Positions 16,240 to 24,111 of a stretch of 34,376 nucleotides of DNA are shown in pieces. The first letter of the stretch is position 1, and each line of letters starts with the position of its first letter. The translations under genes and the position numbers were made by a program. The stretch covers positions 1-34,376 of the forward strand of contig JAAYBY010000139.1 in assembly GCA_012729935.1 (NCBI GenBank), read 5' to 3'. The notes under the pieces were generated by a model. It made no database searches, had not been told where the DNA came from, and saw nothing but the letters and a program-made list of their open reading frames with translations. Source of the DNA: Clostridiaceae bacterium (lineage in GTDB: Bacteria; Bacillota; Clostridia; Saccharofermentanales; UBA5734).

Positions 16240-17511
16240 TTAGCGAGCGCGGTATTTTTCGACGCGCATCCGGGCTGTAATGGCATGTGCTTCCATTCGT
16301 TCGATCAGACACTGACGCTGTGTCACTTCACCGATCAGCACACTTGCTTCGGGTGTCATCCGCTGATAGGTGACTGTCTTCATAAATTTTCCGACCCACA
16401 AGCCTCCGGTGTAGCGCGCTGCGCGGCTGGTCGGCAGAATGTGATTGGTTCCGATGCACTTATCGCCGTAGGCGACTGTTGTTTCCTCGCCGACAAACAG
16501 CGACCCGTAACAGGTCAGGTGATCGATGTAGTAGTCTTCATCGTCGACATGCAATTCCAGATGTTCCGGTGCATAATCGTCGCTGAGCCGGACGGCTTCT
16601 TCATTTGAGTCAGCGATAAGCACAATACCGTTGTTCGCCCAGGATACAGCGGCGACAGAACGGGTTGGAAGTATACTGAGCTGACGCTCAACTTCGGCGA
16701 TACAGTCTTTTGCGAACGCTTCACTCCTACAGATCAGCGCGATTCCGCTATTAACGTCATGTTCAGCCTGTCCCAGAAGGTCTGCCGCAACCAGCTTGAT
16801 GTCTGCTGAATCGTCCGCGATAATCAGGATTTCGGTGGGTCCGGCCAGCAGATCGATTCCGCAGCGGCCAAACAGCTGGCGTTTTGCCTCAGCGACATAT
16901 TTATTCCCGGCCCCGCAGACCATGTCAGCAGGCTCAACAACACCCATGCCGAAAGCCATCATGGCAAAGGCCGGTACACCGCCCAGTATGAAGATCCGGT
17001 CTGCGCCTGCTTTTTTCATGGCGTTAACCGTTGCCGGGTAATAACCTTCTCCTTTTACCGGCGGTGTGAAGGCATAAACTGATGACACGCCTGCGACTTT
17101 TGCCGGTATAATACTCATCTGCGCGGATCCGAACATCGGATACCGGCCGCCTGGAATATAGGATCCAACGCTTCGTACCGGGATATGTTTTTGTCCCAGC
17201 CAGATGCCCGGACTCGTTTCAATTTCCAGTGGCTGCAAGGTGCTTAGCTGCGCTTCGGCAAACGACCGCACATTTTGCTGACAGAAATCCGTATCGCGGA
17301 TCACCTGGTCGTCGACCTGCCGAATGGCTGTTTCGATCTGCTGATCATTCAGTTCGAACTGGTCGGGATTCCACTGATCAAACTGGCTGCTGTAACGTCG
17401 GACAGCATCCATACCGTTTTTCTCCAGATCCAGCAACATAGCAGAAACGGTTGAAGCTGTCTCCGGATCTTCTTCAAACAGGCGATGGCCGCCCTGTTTA
17501 TAGATAACCAT
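16240..17511 (-). CDS. Histidinol dehydrogenase-family NAD-dependent alcohol dehydrogenase (catabolic paralogue)
   Basis: This 423-residue member of the HisD family oxidises an alcohol to a carboxylate in two NAD+-dependent steps. The family catalytic set is intact: Q248 and H251 (GQAEHD, Zn ligands), E316 and H317 (APEHLE), D350 (YGDKCIGTNH) and H409 (MEAHA, Zn). No other his genes are nearby; it is paired with a LacI regulator and faces an M81 peptidase gene. That fits the catabolic paralogues of the family (sulfopropanediol dehydrogenase HpsN is a characterised example), not histidine synthesis. The ATG at 17511 is preceded by AAAGGAG at proper spacing; the in-frame ATG at 17529 lies upstream of that site. 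The substrate is unknown. Confidence 0.85.
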   Translation of the reverse strand: MVIYKQGGHRLFEEDPETASTVSAMLLDLEKNGMDAVRRYSSQFDQWNPDQFELNDQQIETAIRQVDDQVIRDTDFCQQNVRSFAEAQLSTLQPLEIETSPGIWLGQKHIPVRSVGSYIPGGRYPMFGSAQMSIIPAKVAGVSSVYAFTPPVKGEGYYPATVNAMKKAGADRIFILGGVPAFAMMAFGMGVVEPADMVCGAGNKYVAEAKRQLFGRCGIDLLAGPTEILIIADDSADIKLVAADLLGQAEHDVNSGIALICRSEAFAKDCIAEVERQLSILPTRSVAAVSWANNGIVLIADSNEEAVRLSDDYAPEHLELHVDDEDYYIDHLTCYGSLFVGEETTVAYGDKCIGTNHILPTSRAARYTGGLWVGKFMKTVTYQRMTPEASVLIGEVTQRQCLIERMEAHAITARMRVEKYRAR

Positions 17512-17601
17512 ACTGATCTCCTTTGCCATTCGTGCGAACGCACAACTAACCGTTGTTGTCTATCCACCGGCTGCCTTATCTGTTTGACAAACATGACAGC
17601 T

Positions 17602-17616
17602 GTTTTTCGAAGAAAC
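17602..17616. promoter_or_regulatory. Candidate regulon operator 3 (TTTTCGAAGA)
   Basis: GTTTTTCGAAGAAAC is centred on the CpG at 17608-17609. The symmetric TTCGAA core is extended with a single mismatch pair. It lies in the 217-base gap between the divergent hisD-like and M81 genes and so could control both. It is 101 bases from operator 4. Confidence 0.5.
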
Positions 17617-17649
17617 ATAACTGTTGGTTTTTTAATGATCACTTGTATC

Positions 17650-17679
17650 TGGACAGGTATAGGTTATGATCATTATAAA
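17650..17679 (+). promoter_or_regulatory. Candidate promoter for the M81 peptidase gene
   Basis: TGGACA (17650-17655) and TATAAA (17674-17679) are 18 bases apart. Each is one or two bases from consensus. It would place operator 4 about 20 bases downstream of the transcription start. The complementary strand carries TATAAT at 17677-17672, but I see no matching -35 for the hisD-like gene, so its promoter remains undefined. Confidence 0.4.
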
Positions 17680-17702
17680 GCATTTTTCAAATGTTGGGGA
17701 AA

Positions 17703-17716
17703 AATTTCGAAAATTC
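17703..17716. promoter_or_regulatory. Candidate regulon operator 4 (TTTCGAAA)
   Basis: AAATTTCGAAAATT is centred at 17709-17710, with perfect TTTCGAAA and further outer symmetry after one mismatch. It sits immediately before the TGGAGG ribosome binding site of the M81 gene, a position where a bound repressor would block transcription. Confidence 0.5.
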
Positions 17717-17728
17717 TGGAGGTTTTTT

Positions 17729-19210
17729 ATGTTTCGTATCCTGCTGGCAGAGTTTAAACATGAGACCAACACGCTATCACAACAAAAAACGGATTTTGAG
17801 AGTTTCAGAAACCGGGGCTATTTAACCGGACAGGCGATCATCGACAATCGTTTGCACACTGGCACCGAAATGGGCGCGTTTCTGGATATTCTGCTGGATC
17901 AGCCGGATGTCTCGCTGATTCCGGTCGTTGCATCCAATGCCATGCCGGCAGGCCCGGTAACTCAGGATGTTTTTGACCTGGTCTGCGGACAGATCGTGGC
18001 GGCCGTTCGTCAATCAGGCCCGATAGACTGCGTTCTGCTAAGTCTGCACGGCGCGATGGTAACGGAGTCAAGCGGGGATGGTGAAGGCGATCTGCTTACC
18101 GCCATCCGCCAGGCAGCCGGCGAACACGTTCTCGTTGTTTCGACACTGGATCTGCACGCCAACATCTCACCCGCAATGGCTGCGAATGCCAATGCTCTGA
18201 TCACATATGAGGCCTATCCGCATGTTGATATGTACGATCGGGGACTTGAAGCGGCACGGATCGTCCTGCGGACACTACGCGGCGAAATCCATCCGGTGAT
18301 GCGGTGTGTACATCTGCCGCTGATTCTACCGGCAATGACCACTTTGGACGCGAATATGAAAAAGCTGGTTGACCAGATTTACCAGTACAAGCAGATGGAT
18401 CATATCCTGTCTGTATCTTTCGGGCATGGCTTCCTGTGTGCAGACACAGACGTTCTTGGTGCGACAGTGGGCGTCGTTGCCGACGGTGATGAAGATCTGG
18501 CTGAAACAGTTGCCGAAAAACTGGCTGATCTCATCTGGCAGGCAAAAGAGAAGCTGGTCCATGAGACCATTTCAGCGCAGCAAGCGATTGAACGTGCGCA
18601 GCTGACAGACAAGGGACCGATCGTTTTTGCGGATGTAGCCGATAATCCCGGTGGCGGTTCTTCGTGTGACGGCACCCATATTCTGCGGTTGATGATTGAG
18701 CAGAATGTGTCAGATGCTGCTGTTGCCCTGATTTATGATCCGGATGCGGTCGAGGCAGCTGTCAAAGCAGGTGTCGGCCAAATGGTTGATTTGAATCTGG
18801 GTGGTCATACCCAGTCAGACATCATGGGAGAGCCGATTAACTGTCGTGCGTACGTCCGACTGATCCGAGACGGCCGCTATCAGAACAGAGGGCCGATGGA
18901 ACGAGGTATGACAGTCAATCTGAAAAAAAGTGCCGTCGTTGAGATAGGTGGCATTTCGGTTATTATTGCGGCAAACCGGACGCAGCCCTATGATCTCGAG
19001 ATCTTTTATGCGCACGGTATTGATCCAACCCGGCGAAAAATTCTTCTGCTGAAATCAACACACCACTACAAAGCCGCCTACGGTCCGATCGCCCGCCAGA
19101 TGCTGTCTGTCGAGGTATCCGGCCTGATGCCCCAGAACCCGAAGCACCTATCGTACACAAAATGCCGGAGGCCGATTTATCCGCTCGATCCACTGGAAAA
19201 CCGGCGTTGA
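17729..19210 (+). CDS. M81-family (MlrC-like) metallopeptidase
   Basis: This is a 493-residue member of peptidase family M81, named for MlrC, which cleaves linearised microcystin; most members have no known substrate. Conserved metal-site and family motifs are present: EFKHETNT (H11, E12), LHGAMVTE, LDLHAN (D141, H143), YPHVDMYDRG (H165, D167) and ADNPGGGSSCDGT. A Zn hydrolase on small peptides or amides is expected. No signal peptide is visible, so it should be cytoplasmic. I chose the ATG at 17729 because TGGAGG lies just upstream and the family start (FRILLAEFKHETN) follows at once; the longer frame from 17666 has no such support. It is divergent from the hisD-like gene and upstream of the ceramidase-fold gene. 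Confidence 0.88.
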   Translation: MFRILLAEFKHETNTLSQQKTDFESFRNRGYLTGQAIIDNRLHTGTEMGAFLDILLDQPDVSLIPVVASNAMPAGPVTQDVFDLVCGQIVAAVRQSGPIDCVLLSLHGAMVTESSGDGEGDLLTAIRQAAGEHVLVVSTLDLHANISPAMAANANALITYEAYPHVDMYDRGLEAARIVLRTLRGEIHPVMRCVHLPLILPAMTTLDANMKKLVDQIYQYKQMDHILSVSFGHGFLCADTDVLGATVGVVADGDEDLAETVAEKLADLIWQAKEKLVHETISAQQAIERAQLTDKGPIVFADVADNPGGGSSCDGTHILRLMIEQNVSDAAVALIYDPDAVEAAVKAGVGQMVDLNLGGHTQSDIMGEPINCRAYVRLIRDGRYQNRGPMERGMTVNLKKSAVVEIGGISVIIAANRTQPYDLEIFYAHGIDPTRRKILLLKSTHHYKAAYGPIARQMLSVEVSGLMPQNPKHLSYTKCRRPIYPLDPLENRR

Positions 19211-19296
19211 CTGGTCAATCGGCAGAGGCTTTAAGAATAACTTTGATCAAGACGTGTAACCTGCCTGATCATTGAAATTACAGTCGGTGGTAGTAA

Positions 19297-19326
19297 TTGA
19301 CAAGCTTGAAAAGCGGTGCGTATAAT
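19297..19326 (+). promoter_or_regulatory. Consensus sigma-A promoter for the ceramidase-like gene
   Basis: TTGACA (19297-19302) and TATAAT (19321-19326) both match consensus exactly and are separated by 18 bases. Transcription should start near 19333. Operator 5 lies 26-45 bases downstream of that start. Confidence 0.8.
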
Positions 19327-19358
19327 TAAATCAACAGCAAATTTTCGTTATTTGTCAG

Positions 19359-19378
19359 GTCTGTTTCGAAAAACAGAC
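19359..19378. promoter_or_regulatory. Candidate regulon operator 5 (GTCTGTTTCGAAAAACAGAC)
   Basis: Eight-base arms GTCTGTTT and AAACAGAC flank CGAA, giving the longest dyad among the TTTCGAAA sites. It lies just downstream of the predicted transcription start of the ceramidase-like gene, as expected for a roadblock or repressor operator. It could also form an RNA hairpin in the leader. Confidence 0.6.
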
Positions 19379-19542
19379 TCAATTGTGCAACAAGTCAACA
19401 CACCTATTCACCCAAGGCCATTCGAGCCGGGAAAGGGGGGTCTTGTCACTCAATCTGCTTTCTGATAAACCCGAATTTTATTCAATGGATTTCTGTTGAA
19501 TGATCGATTTGATGATCAACACTGAGAAAGGATTCAATAATC

Positions 19543-21042
19543 ATGAACAGTAAAATGATGATCGGCTGGTCCGAAATTGATTTAACCCCGGATTGCCCCG
19601 TTTTTCTGGCCGGACAGTTTGCCGAGCGTATTTCGGAGTCTGTTGAAACCAAAATTTTCGCGACATCCATGGCTGTCGACACGGGATCTGAGCAAATGGT
19701 GATCTGTGCCTGTGATCTTGTTGCCATTGGTGAGGAGTTAACACTTGATGTCCGTGGTCGCATTAAAAACTCAATCGCTGATCTGGATCCAAATAAAGTA
19801 ATCATTTCAGCAACCCACACCCATACAGCCATGCTGTATGCACGGCGCGGCGTTTCTTCCGGGGCGACACTCGAAGTGCTGAAAACGTATCTGCCGGCCG
19901 AAAAACAATACGTGACACAGGTGTCAGACAAGAACACGGATCATGTCATGAGTCCGGACGATGCCTATGAATACATCGCAGACCTGATCGTGAAAAGCAT
20001 CACCGAAGCGTGGAACAACCGCAAAGCAGGCTATCTGATCAATGCGTTTGGCCGCGCGGTTGTCGGCCATTGCCGGCGTGTCGGTTACGACGATGGAACG
20101 GCCAGGATGTGGGGCGACTCGAATCTGGCTAACTTTGAAGCGCTCGAAGGTGGCAACGATTCCGGTGTTGAGCTGATGTATGTCTTTGATGATCAACAGC
20201 AGCTGACCGGTGTGGTTGCCAACATTGCCTGCCCGGCTCAGACGGTTCAACACCGTAAATTTATATCGGCAGACTACTGGGGCAAGACGCGTTTGCTCCT
20301 CCAGGAGCGTTTTGGTCCGGACATTCGTCTGCTGGCTCTCTGTGGGGCTGCCGGCGATCAGTGTCCTGTTGACATGATCCGCTGGGTTGAACCGAAATCA
20401 CCTGTCAACGATCCGAATATTGAGCGCTCAAACGTCGTCCGCCGCAAAGCAGACCCGTCCATGTTCGACATCGAGGGGTCCTGGACAGCGGGACGCAGAG
20501 TATACAATGAAATCGTCAATGTCTATGAAACGTTGGATAAAGAGCCCCCGGCAGAAGAGCCAGTCTTTGAACATGTGATCGAGTGGGTGGACCTGCCGGT
20601 CCGTAAGGTGACGATGACCGAGTATCGCGAGGCGGACAAATTGCTCAAAGAATACATTCGCGATACCAACCGCGCGTTTGATTACAACGACAATGCCCAG
20701 ATGCATCTGTATGCCGGAACCATTGCCCGCTATCAGTTTCAACAGACCCATCATCTGCATGCAACTGAAGTTCATGTAATCCGACTGGGCAATTTTGCCA
20801 TTGCGACGAATCCATTTGAGCTTTTCCTCAATTACGGGAACCAGATCAAAGCGAGAAGTCTGGCAGAACAGACCTTTTTGATTCAACTGGCTTGCGGATC
20901 GATTGGTTATCTGCCGACCGCAAAAGCTGAATCCGGCAGCCATTATTCTGCTTATGTCAGCAGCGGCATCATCGGTCATCAGGGCGGCGATCTGCTGGTT
21001 CGCACAACACTGGATCGAATCAACAACCTGTTTCAGGAATAA
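19543..21042 (+). CDS. Neutral ceramidase N-terminal-domain-like hydrolase, no signal peptide
   Basis: This 499-residue protein has the fold signature of the neutral/alkaline non-lysosomal ceramidase family, whose members hydrolyse amide bonds with Zn. Recognisable features are GWSEIDLTP at the N-terminus, ISATHTHTA (H92/H94, first Zn His), FISADYWG (241-247), LCGAAGDQCP (about 266) and IATNPFELF (E426, expected ligand). The second Zn His of classical ceramidases (HPT context) is not in place; the segment reads IACPAQTVQH (228-237). Classical ceramidases are secreted, but this one has no signal peptide and should act inside the cell. The ATG follows AAAGGA. The context (M81 peptidase, amidohydrolase, importer) suggests hydrolysis of an imported amide or ester; the actual substrate is unknown and ceramide is unlikely. 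Confidence 0.78.
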   Translation: MNSKMMIGWSEIDLTPDCPVFLAGQFAERISESVETKIFATSMAVDTGSEQMVICACDLVAIGEELTLDVRGRIKNSIADLDPNKVIISATHTHTAMLYARRGVSSGATLEVLKTYLPAEKQYVTQVSDKNTDHVMSPDDAYEYIADLIVKSITEAWNNRKAGYLINAFGRAVVGHCRRVGYDDGTARMWGDSNLANFEALEGGNDSGVELMYVFDDQQQLTGVVANIACPAQTVQHRKFISADYWGKTRLLLQERFGPDIRLLALCGAAGDQCPVDMIRWVEPKSPVNDPNIERSNVVRRKADPSMFDIEGSWTAGRRVYNEIVNVYETLDKEPPAEEPVFEHVIEWVDLPVRKVTMTEYREADKLLKEYIRDTNRAFDYNDNAQMHLYAGTIARYQFQQTHHLHATEVHVIRLGNFAIATNPFELFLNYGNQIKARSLAEQTFLIQLACGSIGYLPTAKAESGSHYSAYVSSGIIGHQGGDLLVRTTLDRINNLFQE

Positions 21043-21101
21043 TCCGCAGGAATAATCCGTTCGTCCATCAAACGATCCACGAAAAGGATCAGAACGAAAA
21101 A

Positions 21102-21129
21102 CAGCCCGCTCAGTTAACTGGGCGGGCTG
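21102..21129. terminator. Bidirectional terminator between convergent genes
   Basis: CAGCCCGCTCAGT (21102-21114) pairs with its partner 21117-21129 over 13 positions with one G-T pair and almost no loop. On the minus strand it is followed by TTTTTCG, a proper U-run for the FAD oxidoreductase gene. On the plus strand only a weak T-rich stretch follows for the ceramidase-like gene. Confidence 0.8.
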
Positions 21130-21160
21130 TCGTCATTGTTTCTGACAGTATCGGCGACTA

Positions 21161-22549
21161 TTACATGCTTCGAATATCTTCGAGGTCAAGAATCGCACCG
21201 TTCGCTTTAAGTGTGCGCCTTAACAACTGAATGTCGATAGACAGGGCTGTTTCAGCCTTGCAGTCCGCCAGTAAAGCGGCCGCAGTTCCGGCGGCTTCAC
21301 CGGTCGCCATCGCTGTCGACATGATTCGCGTGGTTCCGTGCGCTTCGTGGCTGGCGGAAAGACAACGGCCGGCAACCAGGAGATTTTGTGCGCCTTTGGG
21401 AATCAACGCCCGATAGGGGATGCCGTAGGAGCCACCGTTTTTCAGAAAAACAAACTGGGTTTTGCCGCCGAGCGGATCGTGAATATCGATCGGATAAGAG
21501 CCGCGCGCAATGGTGTCCGCAAAATCACGGCACAGGACGACATCATCTTGGGTCAATATCGTTTCGCCGATGATGTTTCGTGATTCGCGGATCCCGATCT
21601 GAGGTGCCGCGTAAGCGATGATCGCCTGCTGAAAGCCAGGGATATTCTGACGCATGGCGGCGACCAGCTCGACCATGTGATGGCGCTCCTGCCACTCTGC
21701 CCGCACGAGATCATCGTTGACTGATCCATCGACACCTGTGACACGTGTGATGTTAAAAGAAACACAGCCTTCTCTGGCTGAAACAGCTGTAAATGTCAGA
21801 GAGCGGTCGTCCAGCCAGGGATGCATATGACCGGCAACATGGATGACGCCGGGCTGACTGGCGTCCAGCTTTGCCCCGCGGATCAAACGCGTGTGCCATT
21901 CATTCCAGCCGGAAAAACCGTGCTGTTCCTCCATTGCAGCGACCATCGCCTCGAGATCAACCTGGCAGAGTGTGAACATCAGGGAGGCATTCTGCATGCG
22001 TCCGTCCTGATTACCGCGCCTGAACGGAAATCCGGCAGCGGCTGCCAGGTCACCATCACCAGTCGCATCAATAAAAAAGTCGGCAGTCAACCATTGTTTA
22101 CCATCCTTGTTGACGACTTCAATCTGCTTAATGGACTGGTCCTGAACGAGAACATCGGACAGAATGGTATGAAAGAGCGGTTTGACGCCTGCTTCGCTGA
22201 GTAAATCCATCGCTGCGACTTTATAGATCTCCGGATCGTATGGTGTGATGGCGAACTGGTATGGCTGCTCTTGACCGGAACGCCAGACGCCGCCCGTGCT
22301 GTGACCGGGTGTACCGCCGAGCGCAGCGATGCGGTCAACGAGATCCTGCGCTAATCCGGCGACAACCTGGTGGCCATCACCGGAAAAGAAAGCGAGAAAC
22401 GGGATACCATGTGCGGCAACTCCGCCCGGAAAACCATATTTTTCAACCAGTAATGTTCTGGCACCTTGTCTGCCTGCGGCAGCCGCTGCCGTAACTCCGG
22501 CTGTACCTCCGCCGACCACTATGACATCCCATTTGTTTTTCTCTATCAT
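21161..22549 (-). CDS. FAD-dependent oxidoreductase (FAD_oxidored type)
   Basis: This 462-residue flavoprotein has an N-terminal Rossmann FAD site (VVGGGTAGV, Gly cluster 13-18, with E36 for ribose binding), the central ATGDGDLAAAAGFPFRRGN motif and the C-terminal family tail (LLVAGRCLSASHEAHGTTRI, then GEAAGTAAAL). The sequence belongs to the PF12831-like group, common in carbohydrate and hydrolase gene clusters of anaerobes, where it probably oxidises a hydroxyl or amine; the substrate is unknown. It has no signal peptide. I chose the ATG at 22549, which follows AGGAGGAGAAC, rather than the upstream in-frame start at 22573. It runs co-directionally after the amidohydrolase with a 102-base AT-rich gap that may hold its own promoter, though I could not define one. 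Confidence 0.88.
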   Translation of the reverse strand: MIEKNKWDVIVVGGGTAGVTAAAAAGRQGARTLLVEKYGFPGGVAAHGIPFLAFFSGDGHQVVAGLAQDLVDRIAALGGTPGHSTGGVWRSGQEQPYQFAITPYDPEIYKVAAMDLLSEAGVKPLFHTILSDVLVQDQSIKQIEVVNKDGKQWLTADFFIDATGDGDLAAAAGFPFRRGNQDGRMQNASLMFTLCQVDLEAMVAAMEEQHGFSGWNEWHTRLIRGAKLDASQPGVIHVAGHMHPWLDDRSLTFTAVSAREGCVSFNITRVTGVDGSVNDDLVRAEWQERHHMVELVAAMRQNIPGFQQAIIAYAAPQIGIRESRNIIGETILTQDDVVLCRDFADTIARGSYPIDIHDPLGGKTQFVFLKNGGSYGIPYRALIPKGAQNLLVAGRCLSASHEAHGTTRIMSTAMATGEAAGTAAALLADCKAETALSIDIQLLRRTLKANGAILDLEDIRSM

Positions 22550-22651
22550 TGTTCTCCTCCTGAAACTCAACAAATCCTGATTTTACACAGTTTTTTGCTT
22601 GAAATCTAAAATGCTATCATTCTTTGACCACACTAAATGTATACAAATTTT

Positions 22652-23878
22652 TTACAGGTTGATCAGCCACGACGCGTCAACGCGCGTGCCTTTTTTAAAA
22701 ACCCATTGAACTGACCGCAAATCCGCTAACTGATCCAGCGGATTACCACGGACGACCAGGATATCTGCTTCCTGACCGGCGGCCAATGTACCTCTTTGGC
22801 CGGAAAGCCCGCAAATTTCCGCTGCGTTCGATGTTGCAGCGCGAAGACAGTCTATCACAGACAACCCGCACTGGTTAAGCATAATCAACTCAGTCACCAC
22901 ATCACCAACCGTGTCCGTACCACAGCCGATCGTGATACCATGCTCAGCTGCCAGACGAATGCTGTTCTGCAGCGGTTCCACAACCCGGTGTTGAATGAGA
23001 TCAGCCAGTTCGCGGCTGCCGGACCGGCGCTCTCGCTCGGCAACTTCAGCAATACCGGAAAGTGTTGGAACGTAGTGAACCTTGCGGCGTTTCATGATAT
23101 CGATCGCTTCATCATTGAGGTTTACACCGTGTTCAATACAATCAATGCCAGCGTGCAGTGCGTTCAGGATGGCACCGGAACCCATGGCGTGAACAGTCGT
23201 CTTTTTCCCCCGGTTATGTGCTTCCTGGACACCGGCCGTCAGTTCATCGAGACCCATCTCCACCCAGTCAGGATCTTCGTGCTCCGGCATGCCGCCGATT
23301 CCGCCGCTGCCCATAAACTTGACCAGATCGGCACCGGCCTTGATTTCGGCCCGCACAGCAGCGCGAACCGCATCCGGCCCATCAACTTCGACGGCACCCT
23401 GGTAACGATGCGTTTCGTGACCGCCGGTCGTCGCAATTCCGTAGCCGCAGGCGAGCATGGAAGGGCCGTTGATAATCTTGTCAGCGATCAACTGTTTAAA
23501 AGCGATATCCACCCGGCCTTTCGAGCCGCAGTTACGTAAAGTAGTGACACCGGACAGTAGTTCCCGCCAGGCGTTTTTGCAGGTCCAGACCATGCGCCGG
23601 GTATCTGGCGAATTTTCAATGGCAGGAGCTCCCATCCGGAAAGCCCCGGTCTGTCCTTTGATCGCGAGATGTCTGCGCTGGATATGCACATGCAGGTTGA
23701 ACAAGCCCGGCAATAACGAACAGCCCGACCCATCCAGAATAACATCTGCATCAGGAAGCGGCAGGGATTCAATACCCGTCGCTTCAATGAGACCATCTGA
23801 AATCAAAAGCCAGGCGTTTTCAACTGGCTGACCGACAGCCGGATCAATCAATCGGATCTGTGTAATAAGCGTACGCAT
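22652..23878 (-). CDS. Amidohydrolase-superfamily enzyme (prolidase/imidazolonepropionase-like)
   Basis: This 408-residue metal-dependent hydrolase has the split beta-sandwich plus TIM barrel of the amidohydrolase superfamily. Metal-site residues are complete: H63 and H65 in LPGLFNLHVHI, K187 in DLVKFMGSGG (bridging carboxylated Lys), H230 in TTVHAMG, H250 in CIEHG, and D322 in CGTDT. The K-F-M-x-S-G-G segment resembles the Xaa-Pro dipeptidase/aryldialkyl group of amidohydrolases. It has no signal peptide, so it is cytoplasmic. AGGAGT lies 8 bases before the ATG. It is divergent from the solute-binding protein gene, and the palindromes at 24046-24070 lie in their shared 353-base intergenic region. 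A likely role is hydrolysis of an imported dipeptide-like or cyclic amide. Confidence 0.88.
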   Translation of the reverse strand: MRTLITQIRLIDPAVGQPVENAWLLISDGLIEATGIESLPLPDADVILDGSGCSLLPGLFNLHVHIQRRHLAIKGQTGAFRMGAPAIENSPDTRRMVWTCKNAWRELLSGVTTLRNCGSKGRVDIAFKQLIADKIINGPSMLACGYGIATTGGHETHRYQGAVEVDGPDAVRAAVRAEIKAGADLVKFMGSGGIGGMPEHEDPDWVEMGLDELTAGVQEAHNRGKKTTVHAMGSGAILNALHAGIDCIEHGVNLNDEAIDIMKRRKVHYVPTLSGIAEVAERERRSGSRELADLIQHRVVEPLQNSIRLAAEHGITIGCGTDTVGDVVTELIMLNQCGLSVIDCLRAATSNAAEICGLSGQRGTLAAGQEADILVVRGNPLDQLADLRSVQWVFKKGTRVDASWLINL

Positions 23879-24045
23879 GGAAAATTACTCCTAACAGATT
23901 AAGCAGATGCCTTAACGATGTGAATCTCTTCCATTATAGGGGTCTGCCCGGTGAAAGAAAAGTATGAGACAGGTAAAATGATGACAGAAGGTTTCTACGG
24001 GAATCGAGAAAGCGGCACCGACAAGCGATTTGAAGGCGAAATCGG

Positions 24046-24070
24046 ATATTTTCGAAAATATTCGAAAATA
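24046..24070. promoter_or_regulatory. Candidate regulon operators 6 and 7 (overlapping palindromes)
   Basis: ATATTTTCGAAAATAT (24046-24061) is a perfect 16-base palindrome. A second core, AATATTCGAAAATAT, is centred exactly 10 bases further on, one helical turn away, so two dimers would lie on the same DNA face. It is the best copy of the motif and sits just upstream of the importer -35. Confidence 0.65.
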
Positions 24071-24082
24071 TATGCAAAGTAA

Positions 24083-24111
24083 TTGCGTGCTATATTATTC
24101 TGTGATAGAAT
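24083..24111 (+). promoter_or_regulatory. Candidate promoter of the ABC importer operon
   Basis: TTGCGT (24083-24088) and TAGAAT (24106-24111) are 17 bases apart. The -10 is extended by TGA immediately before it. An alternative extended -10, TGCTATATT, lies at 24088-24096. Predicted start is near 24118. Confidence 0.5.

Larger units (their letters stand above)
19211..19542 (+). promoter_or_regulatory. 332-base intergenic region with a long leader before the ceramidase-like gene
   Basis: No gene is visible. The region holds a consensus promoter (19297-19326), the half-site TTTTCGTTA (19342-19350), operator 5 (19359-19378), and the leader motifs AATTGTGCAAC (19381-19391) and ACCTATTCACCC (19402-19413). 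The last two recur before the solute-binding protein gene. Predicted transcription from near 19333 gives a leader of about 210 bases, long enough for post-transcriptional control. I do not recognise a known riboswitch class in it. No terminator hairpin for the M81 gene is evident. Confidence 0.6.

Noticed and set aside
16240..17511. The HisD-family gene as part of histidine biosynthesis.
   Set aside because: No other his gene is visible and it is co-directional with a LacI regulator in a catabolic locus. Genome-wide absence of another hisD would reopen this.
17666..17728. A longer M81 reading frame starting at 17666.
   Set aside because: The extra 21 residues are basic/aromatic and unlike the family start. 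A TGGAGG site directly precedes the ATG at 17729, and the extension would cover operator 4 and a promoter-like element.
19330..19542. The long leader before the ceramidase-like gene as a known riboswitch.
   Set aside because: I could not recognise the conserved core of any riboswitch class, and the visible dyads are better explained as protein operators. A covariance-model search would decide.
22796..23539. A 247-codon plus-strand open frame opposite the amidohydrolase gene, and similar long antisense frames at 12356-13060 and 25826-26413.
   Set aside because: They lie fully opposite genes with complete catalytic or transport motifs, have no good ribosome binding site, and their translations show no domain pattern.
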